Positions 39,830 through 48,949 of a stretch of DNA of 64,000 nt are shown one piece after another. This stretch comes from Yersinia rochesterensis. Lineage in GTDB: Bacteria > Pseudomonadota > Gammaproteobacteria > Enterobacterales > Enterobacteriaceae. The DNA lies in the NCBI RefSeq assembly GCF_003600645.1, contig NZ_CP032482.1, positions 2,046,001 through 2,110,000 on the forward strand. Reading direction: 5' to 3'. The notes beneath the pieces are model-generated. The model saw only the letters and a list, made by a program, of their open reading frames with translations. It searched no databases and was not told where the DNA came from. Both the position numbers and the translations under genes were made by a program. Positions within the stretch are counted from its first letter, which is position 1. Every line of letters begins with the position of its first letter.

Positions 39830-40678
39830 TTACAAAATAACAGTTCGGTTACCGTAAACAAAAACCCGCTGTGCTAATACACGATAGAGCGCCCGGCTCA
39901 ATACGTTTTTCTCGACATCACGCCCGGCACGCATCATATCTTCTGCGGTATATGAGTGATCAACATGAATCACATCCTGCATAATAATTGGGCCTTCATC
40001 CAAGCTGTCATTGACATAATGCGCTGTAGCACCAATGATTTTCACACCTCGCTCGTAAGCTTGATGGTAAGGACGTGCACCAATAAAGGCAGGTAAAAAA
40101 GAGTGATGAATATTAATAATCTGATATGGGAAGCGCTGCACAAAAGCGGGTGTCAACACGCGCATATATTTTGCTAATACAACATAATCTGGCTGGTATT
40201 GTTCTATTTGTTCAATCAACAGTTGATCATGCTGGTCACGGGTCAAACCTTCATGGCTAATAAGATGGAACGGAATATCAAAACGCTCGACCAAATGCTG
40301 TAATTCACTATGGTTGCCAATGACGGCAGCAATCTCAACATCCAGACCGCCGTAAGCGCTTTTCATTAATAAGTCACCCAGGCAATGTGCTTCTTTGGTG
40401 ACCATAATGACAATGCGACGACGCCCAGCAGTATGCAGCTCGCGATTAGTCCCTTCCGGTAATGCGTCGTCCAGATCGGCGAGCAAGGTGGTATCGTTAA
40501 AAATACCTTCAAGCTCTGTACGCATGAAAAAGCGACCCGTCAGATGATCGACGAACTCATTATTTTGCACGATATTGAGTTGGTGTTTGTAGCAAATATT
40601 AGTGATTTTTGCGATTAAACCTTTGGCATCAGGGCAAATGGTGCGTAACACTTTCTTTTGTACATTCTGGTGTGGCAT
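39830..40678 (-). CDS. purU: Formyltetrahydrofolate deformylase
   Basis: 282 aa (E. coli 280). Hydrolyses 10-formyl-THF to formate and THF, balancing one-carbon pools and supplying formate to PurT. N-terminal ACT domain (LRTICPDAKGLIAKITNICYKH..), C-terminal formyltransferase fold with the catalytic NIHHSFLPAFIGARPYHQA and the Asp in DEGPIIMQDV. No clear Shine-Dalgarno before the ATG. Confidence 0.96.
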   Translation of the reverse strand: MPHQNVQKKVLRTICPDAKGLIAKITNICYKHQLNIVQNNEFVDHLTGRFFMRTELEGIFNDTTLLADLDDALPEGTNRELHTAGRRRIVIMVTKEAHCLGDLLMKSAYGGLDVEIAAVIGNHSELQHLVERFDIPFHLISHEGLTRDQHDQLLIEQIEQYQPDYVVLAKYMRVLTPAFVQRFPYQIINIHHSFLPAFIGARPYHQAYERGVKIIGATAHYVNDSLDEGPIIMQDVIHVDHSYTAEDMMRAGRDVEKNVLSRALYRVLAQRVFVYGNRTVIL

Positions 40679-40759
40679 AAGGTGGTAAATCCTGTCTTAA
40701 CATGACTTGATGTTATGTAATTGTTTGATGTTACGGCCAATAAGAGACCGATCTTACTG

Positions 40760-41254
40760 TTAGCGCCCGCAGCATTTCTTATGTTTTTTCCCCGAGCCAC
40801 AAGGGCATGCATCATTTCTACCCACAGATGGCCGGATTCCGTCAATATAGTACCAGTGTTCATTTATGCGAAGGAAGCGAGAACGTTCATGCATGGAGCT
40901 TATCTGGGTACTATTTGTATCAGTATTGTTTGTATCGGTATTGTTTGTATCAGAAAAACGAGCGATAAACTCAACAAATGCTTCATCATCACGATCACTC
41001 TCGATTTCAGCAATGACAGTTAATCCGTGCCATGTCGTATTATTAAAACTTTGAATTATTCCATCACGCCATTTTTGCGCATTGCAGTCGGGATGCCAAG
41101 TATTGACCAGATAATCCACATTCTTTTTCACGTAGGCGCTATAGCGGGAACGCATCAATATCGCCGGGTTAACCGCAACTAGAGTACCTAGAATATAAGG
41201 TTCACAACATTCTTGATATTCAAGTGTACTGCCGCAAGGACACTGTTCTGACAA
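40760..41254 (-). CDS. ychJ: YchJ family protein (UPF0225) with SEC-C motifs
   Basis: 164 aa from a TTG start with GGAG eight bases before it. SEC-C zinc motifs lie at both ends: CPCGSTLEYQECC (N-terminus) and CPCGSGKKHKKCC (C-terminus), bracketing an NTF2-like domain (SRYSAYVKKNVDYLVNTWHPDC). About 12 residues longer than E. coli YchJ (152 aa) because of a (DTNNT)n insertion from a 15-bp tandem repeat. Function unknown; SEC-C suggests protein or metal contacts. Confidence 0.92.
   Translation of the reverse strand: MSEQCPCGSTLEYQECCEPYILGTLVAVNPAILMRSRYSAYVKKNVDYLVNTWHPDCNAQKWRDGIIQSFNNTTWHGLTVIAEIESDRDDEAFVEFIARFSDTNNTDTNNTDTNSTQISSMHERSRFLRINEHWYYIDGIRPSVGRNDACPCGSGKKHKKCCGR
40914..40953. 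repeat. 15-bp in-frame tandem repeat inside ychJ
   Basis: TTTGTATCAGTATTG (40914-40928), TTTGTATCGGTATTG (40929-40943), then a partial third unit. On the coding strand each unit encodes D-T-N-N-T. Length change keeps the reading frame. Confidence 0.9.
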
Positions 41255-41420
41255 AATTTCTCCAAAATAATCAATATGCCGTGATCACCGCGAGTTACTC
41301 ATTAACGGCAGATCAGCACAAGCAAAGCCGAGCTGTTGCGAATAGGGGGTATCTTACCTAATCATGTGTTGAGGTTCAAAGCTGATAGCCTCGTAAGAGA
41401 CCGAGTGTAATCATAAGTTT

Positions 41421-41436
41421 TGTGACTTAACTCACA
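41421..41436. promoter_or_regulatory. CRP site 1 in the ychJ-rssA gap
   Basis: TGTGACTTAACTCACA: both half-sites perfect (TGTGA-N6-TCACA). It is followed by TTGACC (41444-41449), 17 bp, TAACTT (41467-41472), a possible rightward promoter with a start near 41479; the site would then lie at about -50. Confidence 0.7.
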
Positions 41437-41478
41437 AAAATACTTGACCGCCGTTTCATTTTGGATTAACTTTACAAC

Positions 41479-41494
41479 TGTGATGTGTATCACA
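41479..41494. promoter_or_regulatory. CRP site 2 in the ychJ-rssA gap
   Basis: TGTGATGTGTATCACA, again a perfect CRP consensus, 58 bp centre-to-centre from site 1. It overlaps the predicted start of transcription from the upstream promoter and lies 30 bp before a 23-codon ORF. It could repress that promoter or activate another. Confidence 0.75.
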
Positions 41495-41523
41495 TAAAAA
41501 TAAAGATATGACTGGAGCTAGCC

Positions 41524-41595
41524 ATGAAACTGATTAACAAAGTTATCGCAATGTTCGAAAAAATGAATGTCTCATTCGGTACTATTAACGGTTAA
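41524..41595 (+). CDS. Candidate 23-aa micro-protein
   Basis: ATG at 41524 with GGAG at 41514-41517. It encodes MKLINKVIAMFEKM.. and ends ..GTING, stop at 41593. The N-terminal half could form an amphipathic helix with basic residues, which would suit a membrane-surface small protein. Two perfect CRP sites precede it and an intrinsic terminator follows at 41783. No family recognised; vaguely like E. coli AzuC (MKL..., Met-Phe near residue 10), but that resemblance is weak. It is not shown to be translated. Confidence 0.45.
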   Translation: MKLINKVIAMFEKMNVSFGTING

Positions 41596-41782
41596 TTATT
41601 TCGTTATTAATATATTAGTCTTCATAATATTCTGGACGAAACTCGGTTCATAGGTGATGGTTCTGAGCTTATTGCAGACAGACCATAAAGTAACAATGCA
41701 CTGTGCATGACCTGTTTCTCGTGTTTGTTTTTATCAGATGATATTTCGCCTGTTGAGCGCGTGATCCTGAATATTAACTCTA

Positions 41783-41817
41783 AATAGCTACCATTAAGGT
41801 GGCTATTTTGCTTTTTA
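41783..41817 (+). terminator. Rho-independent terminator
   Basis: AATAGCTACC / GGTGGCTATT stem (one T-G) with a 5-nt loop, then TTGCTTTTT. It would end a transcript of roughly 340 nt carrying the micro-ORF. Confidence 0.8.
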
Positions 41818-41900
41818 TCTTCTGTTGATGATAATAAAATTAAAAGAATATAATTAATAAATTAGTTGTATGTCCTTCATATATGTTTCTTATGTTTTAC

Positions 41901-42368
41901 TCATTGATTGGGGTATAACTTTTTCACCATAAATATACTCAATGGATCATAGGCATAATGGCCGAGTTGAGTTGTCAATTCAAAACCTAGCCGTTGATAT
42001 AAGCATATTGCTTCAGGCTGGAATACTCCCGTTTCAAGATAAATTTCCTTTGTTTTTAAAGTATTAGCTTTGTCAAATAGGGCGGTTATCAGCAATGATG
42101 CAATACCGTGACCTCGGCAATCTGGCGTGACAAAAATGCGTTTAACTTCAGGGGCGCTATCCCCATGTAGTACCAGAATCGCGCATCCGACAATGCGGCC
42201 TTCCCACTTCGCGACATAAATATATGCTTTTATCTGAGCCATATGCTCTATAGGCTCCGCATGATTGTTTTCTGCGGGCTAGAGTGCAGATTGGTACGCA
42301 TCTAATTGATTAATTAGTGCAACAATCTCAGAAATAAACCGATCAATTTTGCATATTTCAATATTCAT
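41901..42368 (-). pseudogene. GNAT N-acetyltransferase gene with an in-frame amber codon
   Basis: ATG at 42368 opens 29 codons (MNIEICKIDRF..LDAYQSAL), then TAG at 42281-42279. The same frame continues PAENNHAEPIEH and joins MAQIKAYIYVAKWEG.. to the stop at 41901. GNAT proteins of this family have LYP..SNH at this place, so the TAG stands where a Tyr codon is expected. The remainder keeps the acetyl-CoA loop (RGHGIASLL) and ETGVFQPEAICLYQRLGF. A 113-aa product could still start at 42242 but would lack the first strand and helix. Authentic nonsense mutation or sequencing error. Confidence 0.82.
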
Positions 42369-42629
42369 CGTATGTCTTTTCGTCCCCGCGCTATATCTTA
42401 GCCATGAAATGTAAAGTATTTGTATCAAAATAGCAGAAGAATAAATATTCACTATAGTTATATAAGTAAGGCTGTGAAGTAAAAGAATAAATACCCATTT
42501 TATTCCCTAGCTACAGCAAGGTTAATATCAACTAAATTGACTATCAACGTGCAGGGTGTGAGGCGTTACATTTATTTGCTTTTTCAGGGTAGGGGATGTG
42601 CCAAAGTGATTCGAAATGGATGAAACACA

Positions 42630-43529
42630 ATGAGAAAAAGTAAGGTTGGATTGGCACTGGGAGCTGGCGCTGCTAAAGGATGGGCACATATTGGTGTCAT
42701 TAATGCACTGAAAAAGATGGGCGTAGAGATTGATGTGGTCGCTGGGTGCTCAGTTGGCTCATTAGTTGGTGCAGCTTACGCCAGTGATCACCTGGAGGTA
42801 ATGGAATGCTGGGTGCGCTCATTTAAATACTGGGATGTTATCCGAATGATGGATTTTTCGTGGCGGCGTGGTGGGCTACTGCATGGGAAGCGCGTATTTA
42901 GTGTGGTAAATGAAATTATTGAAGTACAAGATATCGCCGAATGCGCATTGCCTTTCGGGTGCGTGGTAACAAATTTAACCACTGGTCGGGAGCTATGGCT
43001 TACAGAGGGGGATATCAAGCAAGCTATCAGAGCATCGTGCAGTATGCCTGGGTTATTCTCACCTGTTTTGTTAGAGGGATATTGGCTTGTTGATGGTGCA
43101 GTTGTTAATCCGGTTCCAATCTCTTTGGCCAGGGCTATGGGGGCTGATATCGTTATTGCGGTTGATTTGCAGCATGATGCACATCTTATTGCGCAAGATA
43201 TATTTTCTCCACAAACACTTGAAAGCAAGCTTGCGGAGATCCCGGATAATTGGCACCGGCGCTTGAAAGCACGGATAACGAACCTAACATCTAGCCCGCC
43301 AAAGAATGCACCCAGCGCAATGGATATTATGTCTACGTCGATACAAGTATTGGAAAACCGATTGAAACGTAATCGTATGGCCGGCGATCCTCCTGATGTC
43401 CTTATTCAGCCTTATTGTCCACAAATATCAATGTTGGATTTTCACCGTGCGGATGAAGCCATTGCTGCCGGAGAATTGGCCGTGGAGAAGTGCGCGGAAC
43501 AGTTATATCCCCTGATAAAGCACAGATAG
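42630..43529 (+). CDS. rssA: Patatin-like phospholipase family protein RssA
   Basis: 299 aa (E. coli 301). Patatin fold with oxyanion loop GLALGAGAAKGWAHIG, nucleophile Ser in GCSVGSLVG and Asp in VDGAVVNPVP, so the Ser-Asp dyad is intact. Enzymatic substrate and cell role are unknown. Followed by rssB after 101 bp, as in E. coli, where the two form an operon. Confidence 0.95.
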   Translation: MRKSKVGLALGAGAAKGWAHIGVINALKKMGVEIDVVAGCSVGSLVGAAYASDHLEVMECWVRSFKYWDVIRMMDFSWRRGGLLHGKRVFSVVNEIIEVQDIAECALPFGCVVTNLTTGRELWLTEGDIKQAIRASCSMPGLFSPVLLEGYWLVDGAVVNPVPISLARAMGADIVIAVDLQHDAHLIAQDIFSPQTLESKLAEIPDNWHRRLKARITNLTSSPPKNAPSAMDIMSTSIQVLENRLKRNRMAGDPPDVLIQPYCPQISMLDFHRADEAIAAGELAVEKCAEQLYPLIKHR

Positions 43530-43630
43530 CATAAGTCGGTGTCGGCAAAATAGCGCATAACAATTTCTGACAAGCACAAACAATCATTTTGAGCCACTAT
43601 TACCATTAAGGTCAGTAAGAGAAGCAGTAC

Positions 43631-44659
43631 ATGGAAAAACCACTAGTAGGTAAAAATATTTTAGTCGTTGAGGACGAAACAGTTTTTCGCTCAGTCATTG
43701 CGGAATTCTTAGGTTCACTCGGCGCGACAGTGCACCAGGCGGAAAATGGACTGGTGGCTTTAGAACGATTAAAAACTCAGGTTCCTGATCTGATACTGTG
43801 CGATCTGGCTATGCCAGTGATGGGAGGGATAGAGTTTGTTGAGCGTTTACTCATTCAAGGGGTGAAAATTCCCATTCTGGTTATATCAGCAACCGATAAA
43901 ATGACGGATATTGCTAAGGTTCTGCGTCTAGGTGTAAAAGACGTTTTGCTGAAGCCAATTGTCGACTTAAAACGCTTGCGAGAAACCGTATTGGCCTGCC
44001 TTTATCCTGCATTATTTACCTCCCATGCAATTGAAGAAACTGAACTTATTCAAGATTGGGAGGCGCTGCGCCAAAATCCTTATTATGCCGCTCAGTTATT
44101 AAAGCAGCTCCAACCTCCAGCACAACAAACAATTGCTCACTGCCGCATAAACTACCGGCAATTGACCATGGTTGAGAAACCGGGGTTAGTCTTGGATATT
44201 GCAGCATTGTCAGACAAAGATGTCGCTTTCTACTGCCTTGATGTTACACGGGCGGGAGATAACGGCGTTTTAGCCGCTTTATTGCTAAGGGTATTATTTA
44301 ATGGGATTCTTCAAGAGCATTTAGCACATCAACAACACCGTCTACCACAGATGTCATCTTTACTCGAACAAGTTAATCAGCTCTTAAGACGTACTCATTT
44401 AGAGGGGCAATTTCCTTTGCTGATGGGCTATTACCATGTGGAGCATCAAAATTTGATACTGATTTCCGCTGGGTTACATGCCAATGTCCATGCAGGTAAA
44501 CATCAGATTCAACTCAGTAATGGCGTGCCTTTAGGAACATTAAAAACAACCCATTTAAATCAAATTAGTCAGCGTTGCGCTGCATGGCAGTGCCAAATTT
44601 GGGGCGGAGGGAGTCGGTTACGGTTGATGCTGTCCGCGGATGAGCCAGCCGTGCTATGA
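43631..44659 (+). CDS. rssB: Regulator of RpoS, adaptor for ClpXP
   Basis: 342 aa (E. coli 337). Response-regulator receiver domain (1-120) with Asp58 in LILCDLAMP, acid pocket EDE (14-16) and Lys in DVLLKP. The C-terminal PP2C-like domain lacks phosphatase metal residues, as in E. coli. It delivers sigma-S to ClpXP; linker LQPPAQQTIAHCRINYRQL is conserved. Sits downstream of rssA. Confidence 0.95.
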   Translation: MEKPLVGKNILVVEDETVFRSVIAEFLGSLGATVHQAENGLVALERLKTQVPDLILCDLAMPVMGGIEFVERLLIQGVKIPILVISATDKMTDIAKVLRLGVKDVLLKPIVDLKRLRETVLACLYPALFTSHAIEETELIQDWEALRQNPYYAAQLLKQLQPPAQQTIAHCRINYRQLTMVEKPGLVLDIAALSDKDVAFYCLDVTRAGDNGVLAALLLRVLFNGILQEHLAHQQHRLPQMSSLLEQVNQLLRRTHLEGQFPLLMGYYHVEHQNLILISAGLHANVHAGKHQIQLSNGVPLGTLKTTHLNQISQRCAAWQCQIWGGGSRLRLMLSADEPAVL

Positions 44660-44964
44660 AAACAGAATAATGAGTTTAATAAATCAATATATTGACACAT
44701 TTGTTTACGACTACATCTATCTTAATATAAATGGTTCTATAACGAATCTGTGAAATAAGCCCAATATGCTTCAATCGATGTGTATAACCGAGATGTAATA
44801 ATTATCGGTTGATATACTTTCTTCCTTACTTATATCTGAAAATTTTCAACCTGCTTTATTTTTACAGGCAATAAGATACGTCGCCTCAGGCTAAATTAAG
44901 GTTAGTTACTGATAATGACCTGTAGCACGCCCCTTATTGAATTTTTGACTTGAGGATAGATTGA
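44660..44964. other. rssB-ugd gap
   Basis: 305 bp. TTGACA at 44692-44697 is the best -35 element, with weak -10 candidates downstream (TATCTT about 19 bp on). I found no convincing PhoP or PmrA box, although ugd is often under such control. No ORF. Confidence 0.45.
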
Positions 44965-46314
44965 ATGAAGGTTACGGTTTTTGGTATTGGCTATGTCGGG
45001 TTAGTCCAGGCTGCTGTCCTGGCTGAAGTTGGCCATGATGTTATGTGTATAGATATTGATGAAAAGAAAGTTGCTGATCTACGAAAAGGGCATATCGCTA
45101 TTTTCGAACCCGGATTAGCACCACTGGTAAAAGAGAATTATGAGAGTGGTAGACTACAATTCTCCACGGATGCAGAAGCTGGTGTAGCACATGGCACTAT
45201 TCAATTTATAGCCGTTGGCACTCCTCCTGATGAAGATGGTGCCGCTGACCTAAAGTATGTGCTTGCCGTTGCCAGTACCATTGCTAAATATATGGATACT
45301 CCCAAAGTTATTATCGATAAATCTACCGTCCCTGTAGGGACTGCGGATAAAGTGCAAGAAATGATACAAACTGTTCTACAGCAACGAGGGAAGAAAATAG
45401 CATTCAATGTGGTTTCAAATCCTGAGTTTCTAAAAGAAGGGGTGGCAGTCGCTGACTGTAAACGTCCAGAACGCATCGTTATCGGCATTGATACTGATGA
45501 TAACGGTGTTATCGATTTAATTAGCGAGTTATACGAGCCATTTAATCGAAATCATGACCGGATGTTAATAATGGATATTCGCAGTGCTGAACTGACGAAA
45601 TATGCAGCAAACGGCATGTTGGCAACTAAGATCAGTTTTATGAATGAAATTGCTAATATCGCTGAACGTCTTGGCGCAGATATCGAAAAGGTGAGACAGG
45701 GCATTGGTTCTGACTCGCGCATTGGCTACCATTTTATTTATTCTGGCTGTGGTTATGGTGGTTCTTGTTTCCCCAAAGATATTCAGGCGTTAATTCGTAC
45801 AGCCGAAAGTTGTGGTTATCAGCCTCAGTTGTTACAGGCTGTTGAGCAAATCAATAATGAGCAAAAGTTTAAATTGGTCGAATTTATTCTGCGTCACTTT
45901 AACTCACAACTGGCGGGAAAAACATTGGCTCTTTGGGGGTTAGCATTTAAACCCAATACGGATGATATGCGCGAAGCTCCGAGTCGGATTTTAATGGAGT
46001 CATTGTGGAAAGCCGGTGTGACTATTCAAGCTTATGACCCCGAGGCAATGGATGAAGCACAGCGGATTTATGGTGCCAGGGACGACTTAAAATTAATGGG
46101 TACAAAGGAGTCAGCATTACAAGGCGCTGACGCTTTGATTATTTGTACTGAATGGCAGAATTTTAGGGCGCCTGATTTTGGGATGATCAAGTCCCACCTT
46201 AAACACCCCGTTATTTTTGATGGGCGCAATTTGTACGATCCCGAGCGTCTAAATAGACAAGGTTTTACTTATTACGGGATTGGCCGTGGTGCTTCGATTA
46301 ATCGTGCGCAATAA
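44965..46314 (+). CDS. ugd: UDP-glucose 6-dehydrogenase
   Basis: 449 aa. Oxidises UDP-glucose to UDP-glucuronate with 2 NAD+, supplying capsule, exopolysaccharide and aminoarabinose for lipid A. N-terminal Rossmann motif [17 protein letters not shown], catalytic Cys in [13 protein letters not shown] near residue 260, and Lys in [15 protein letters not shown]. Of the long (about 450 aa) class rather than the 388-aa E. coli K-12 form. E. coli has galU at this place between rssB and hns. No galU here. Confidence 0.93.
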   Translation: MKVTVFGIGYVGLVQAAVLAEVGHDVMCIDIDEKKVADLRKGHIAIFEPGLAPLVKENYESGRLQFSTDAEAGVAHGTIQFIAVGTPPDEDGAADLKYVLAVASTIAKYMDTPKVIIDKSTVPVGTADKVQEMIQTVLQQRGKKIAFNVVSNPEFLKEGVAVADCKRPERIVIGIDTDDNGVIDLISELYEPFNRNHDRMLIMDIRSAELTKYAANGMLATKISFMNEIANIAERLGADIEKVRQGIGSDSRIGYHFIYSGCGYGGSCFPKDIQALIRTAESCGYQPQLLQAVEQINNEQKFKLVEFILRHFNSQLAGKTLALWGLAFKPNTDDMREAPSRILMESLWKAGVTIQAYDPEAMDEAQRIYGARDDLKLMGTKESALQGADALIICTEWQNFRAPDFGMIKSHLKHPVIFDGRNLYDPERLNRQGFTYYGIGRGASINRAQ

Positions 46315-46646
46315 GTGGTAAAAGTGGGTTTATGTGTTGGGTACAAAATTAAAGGAGTTCTTTTTGTGTAGCCAACACTAATCCTCATCTGATTCAATAA
46401 CAGTGGCTTATCGCTAAATTTATCTTATATCACAAAGGATAATGTCGATTTGGCTGTTATAGCGATTATTATATTGTTATAAATTAGCGAAGTCTTCTTA
46501 TCGACTCTCATTGAGAGTGATAACAGAACGTTATTTATTGAAAATGATATGTTTAGATTGACTGTCGTTTACCGATTGGATGTAAACCGTTAGATAGGGT
46601 AATTCATTGGAGGAGTACGAGTTTTGACTCTTAAAAGAGAACGCAA
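46315..46646. other. ugd-hns intergenic sequence
   Basis: AT-rich, without supported genes. It contains GATAACAG and GAAAATGATATG stretches that faintly resemble Fur hexamers, not strong enough to call. Confidence 0.4.
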
Positions 46647-46680
46647 AAAAATACCCCCCGTATAATAGGAGGGTATTTCT
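46647..46680 (-). terminator. hns terminator
   Basis: AAATACCC / GGGTATTT stem with C-rich and G-rich inner arms and a loop of about 10 nt, followed on the minus strand by T-rich sequence (TTTTTTGCG). It lies 28 bp past the hns stop. Confidence 0.75.
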
Positions 46681-46707
46681 ATCACAATAGTAAATTAACT
46701 ATTACGA

Positions 46708-47118
46708 CTACAGCAGGAAATCATCTAGTGATTTGCCTTCATCTTCAATGGCTTTCTTAATCACTGCTGGAGTACGGCCTTGGCCTGTCCAGGTTTTAAC
46801 ATCGCCATTTTCGTCTGTGTACTGATATTTAGCAGGGCGTGCAGCACGTTTTGATTTACCAGTTGCGGCTTTAGCAGCTGCAATAGTATTCAACAGTTCA
46901 TTTGGATCAATACCATCTGCAATAAGCATTTCACGGTATTGCTGTAATTTACGTGTGCGTTCTTCAATTTCTGCCTGTGCTTGAGAGTCTTCTTCGCGGC
47001 GTTCATTAACGACCACTTCGAGTTTCTCCAGCATCTCTTCTAAAGTTTCAAGAGTGCATTCACGCGCTTGTGCACGCAGAGTACGGATGTTGTTAAGAAT
47101 TTTTAACGCTTCGCTCAT
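46708..47118 (-). CDS. hns: Histone-like nucleoid-structuring protein H-NS
   Basis: 136 aa (E. coli 137). N-terminal coiled-coil oligomerisation domain (1-65, [24 protein letters not shown]), flexible linker (80-95, KSKRAARP) and C-terminal DNA-binding domain with the TWTGQGRTP loop that reads the AT minor groove. Silences AT-rich and acquired DNA. A long AT-rich leader region (about 750 bp to tdk) is consistent with autoregulation. Confidence 0.98.
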   Translation of the reverse strand: MSEALKILNNIRTLRAQARECTLETLEEMLEKLEVVVNERREEDSQAQAEIEERTRKLQQYREMLIADGIDPNELLNTIAAAKAATGKSKRAARPAKYQYTDENGDVKTWTGQGRTPAVIKKAIEDEGKSLDDFLL

Positions 47119-47870
47119 TGTCCTGGTCTCAAATTATAATTGGTGGGGGGGCGTCTGGATAATAATAGAGTGCTATTTTAATTTCTGCAATAGCCAATTT
47201 GATTAGCATACTCGAATTCACGTATTTATTAGCGAAAACTTGCTGCTTACTACTAATAAACGATGGGCACTTGTTATTATCTGAGCTGTTTTTAACGTAA
47301 ATTTTCGTTTCACTCACTAATGATTTTGCTCGAGAGCATGATTTTCTCACTAAGTTATAAGTTTGCTTTATATCAATAAAGCAAAAATACGTTACTTCTC
47401 ATGTTGGGATGCACAATAACTGATCACACGACAACACCGAGATATTGATATAGCCGCAACGAAATATTGAGTAAGAAAAAACATGCAGTCCAAGCTTTGT
47501 CAGGTCACGGCAATATTTGTTATCACTATTTACGAATTAATCATGAGAACACATTACCCGTATCATTAATGTACCAATCGTGCGACCTACATATCAAACA
47601 CTATTGCTTTCATCTCGCGCTAATCTGGTTAATGTTCAAACAGAATACTTTTACTGTCTCAATATTGTGAAATGGGTCATGTAACCTAGCTAATAATACA
47701 TAAGCATTTCCACATCAAAGCTCTGTCAACTTCATTAGTTATCTCATTACTTAATAGAAAAAACAGTAATATAGAGGAGAACCTCTGCTCCACGAAACCT
47801 TGGGATTTATGATAAACTGTGTATATGTTGTCAATGTGACCATTTATTATACTATTGGAGCTACAGGCCC
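47119..47870. other. Long AT-rich hns-tdk divergent region
   Basis: 752 bp. Several short ORFs (60-73 codons) lack ribosome sites and family resemblance. It contains the hns and tdk promoters; E. coli hns is autorepressed and activated by FIS and cold-shock protein, so binding sites are likely. I see no RNA gene or repeat. Confidence 0.5.
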
Positions 47871-48470
47871 ATGGCTCAACTTTATTTTTATTACTCAGCA
47901 ATGAATGCAGGTAAATCTACAGCGCTATTGCAGTCCTCTTATAACTACCAAGAGCGTGGTATGCGCACTCTGGTGTTTACAGCCGAGATTGATAATCGCT
48001 TTGGGGTTGGAACAGTCAGTTCGCGTATTGGTCTGTCTTCACAGGCCCTGCTTTACAATAGTGGGACATCATTATTATCTATAATCAACACCGAGCATCA
48101 GGGAAGTCCGGTCCATTGTATTTTACTCGATGAGTGCCAATTTTTGACTAAAGAGCAGGTTCAGGAATTGTGCCAGGTGGTGGATGAATTGCATATCCCT
48201 GTGCTGTGTTATGGTTTACGCACTGACTTCCTCGGTGAGTTATTCCCTGGCAGTAAATACTTATTGTCGTGGGCTGACAAATTGGTCGAGCTAAAGACAA
48301 TTTGTCATTGTGGGCGTAAGGCTAATATGGTGTTACGTTTAGATGCACAGGGCCGGGCTGTTCACGATGGTGAACAAGTTGTTATCGGTGGGAATGAAAG
48401 CTACGTTTCTGTTTGCCGACGCCATTATAAAGAAGCCATCAAAGCTGCCTCCCTCTCTCAATATCCTTAA
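47871..48470 (+). CDS. tdk: Thymidine kinase
   Basis: 199 aa (E. coli 205). Type II thymidine kinase that phosphorylates thymidine and deoxyuridine. P-loop [21 protein letters not shown] near residue 10, Walker B LLDECQFL, lasso region VCRRHY, and structural zinc cysteines in CHCGRKA and the final CRRH. GGAG at 47855-47858 precedes the ATG. Confidence 0.95.
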   Translation: MAQLYFYYSAMNAGKSTALLQSSYNYQERGMRTLVFTAEIDNRFGVGTVSSRIGLSSQALLYNSGTSLLSIINTEHQGSPVHCILLDECQFLTKEQVQELCQVVDELHIPVLCYGLRTDFLGELFPGSKYLLSWADKLVELKTICHCGRKANMVLRLDAQGRAVHDGEQVVIGGNESYVSVCRRHYKEAIKAASLSQYP

Positions 48471-48484
48471 CGGCCCAGAGAACA

Positions 48485-48516
48485 CCTCACTGGCTCCTTT
48501 ATTAAAGGCAGTGGGG
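48485..48516 (+). terminator. tdk terminator
   Basis: CCTCACTG / CAGTGGGG outer stem with a CCTTT / AAAGG inner stem, then TAGTTACTTTTT. It begins 15 bp after the tdk stop. Confidence 0.7.
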
Positions 48517-48871
48517 TAGTTACTTTTTACGTTATTAACACTATATAGCACCGTACAGCTTCATTCATTGTGCTTATGCGTATGCGTATGACTCATACTC
48601 TCTAACCTCTATTTCTGACCGCGTCATAAATGACCAAGGTATTTTATTGAGTATCATTGGTGGGATGACATCGAGCTATTCATTTTTATAAGTTATTAAT
48701 CCGACGATATCCCTCAGTAAATCGCATCTGGTGAGATGTGGTGAGTTTATTTGATGGGGCAGGTGAATGAGGTAAGGGCAACTATAAATCGCCGTTGTCG
48801 GGGATTTAGAAGCAATGAGTAAAGCATGGTATGCAGACTATGTATAAATTCATTGGATGAATATAAAAAGA
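48517..48871. other. tdk-adhE convergent gap
   Basis: About 350 bp between terminators of convergent genes. It contains a GTGCTTATGCGTATGCGTATG short repeat near 48570 (GCGTAT twice). No gene supported. Confidence 0.45.
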
Positions 48872-48896
48872 AACCCCCAACAGATGTCGGGGGTTA
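48872..48896 (-). terminator. adhE terminator
   Basis: AACCCCCAAC / GTCGGGGGTT stem (one mismatch-type G-U) with a 4-nt loop; on the minus strand it is followed by TCTTTTTATA. Confidence 0.85.
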
Positions 48897-48949
48897 TATC
48901 TTTCAGTGGCTCGCCTCACCACCGGTGAGACTACACATTAAGATAGAAA

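Noticed and set aside
44880..44915. Possible PmrA or PhoP box before ugd
   Set aside because: CTTAAT followed by CTGAGG (minus strand) and GGTTAG/GATAAT (plus strand) each have several mismatches in the second half-site.
46500..46570. Fur-like GATAACAG and GAAAATGATATG near hns
   Set aside because: Less than about 11 of 19 matches and no candidate iron gene nearby.
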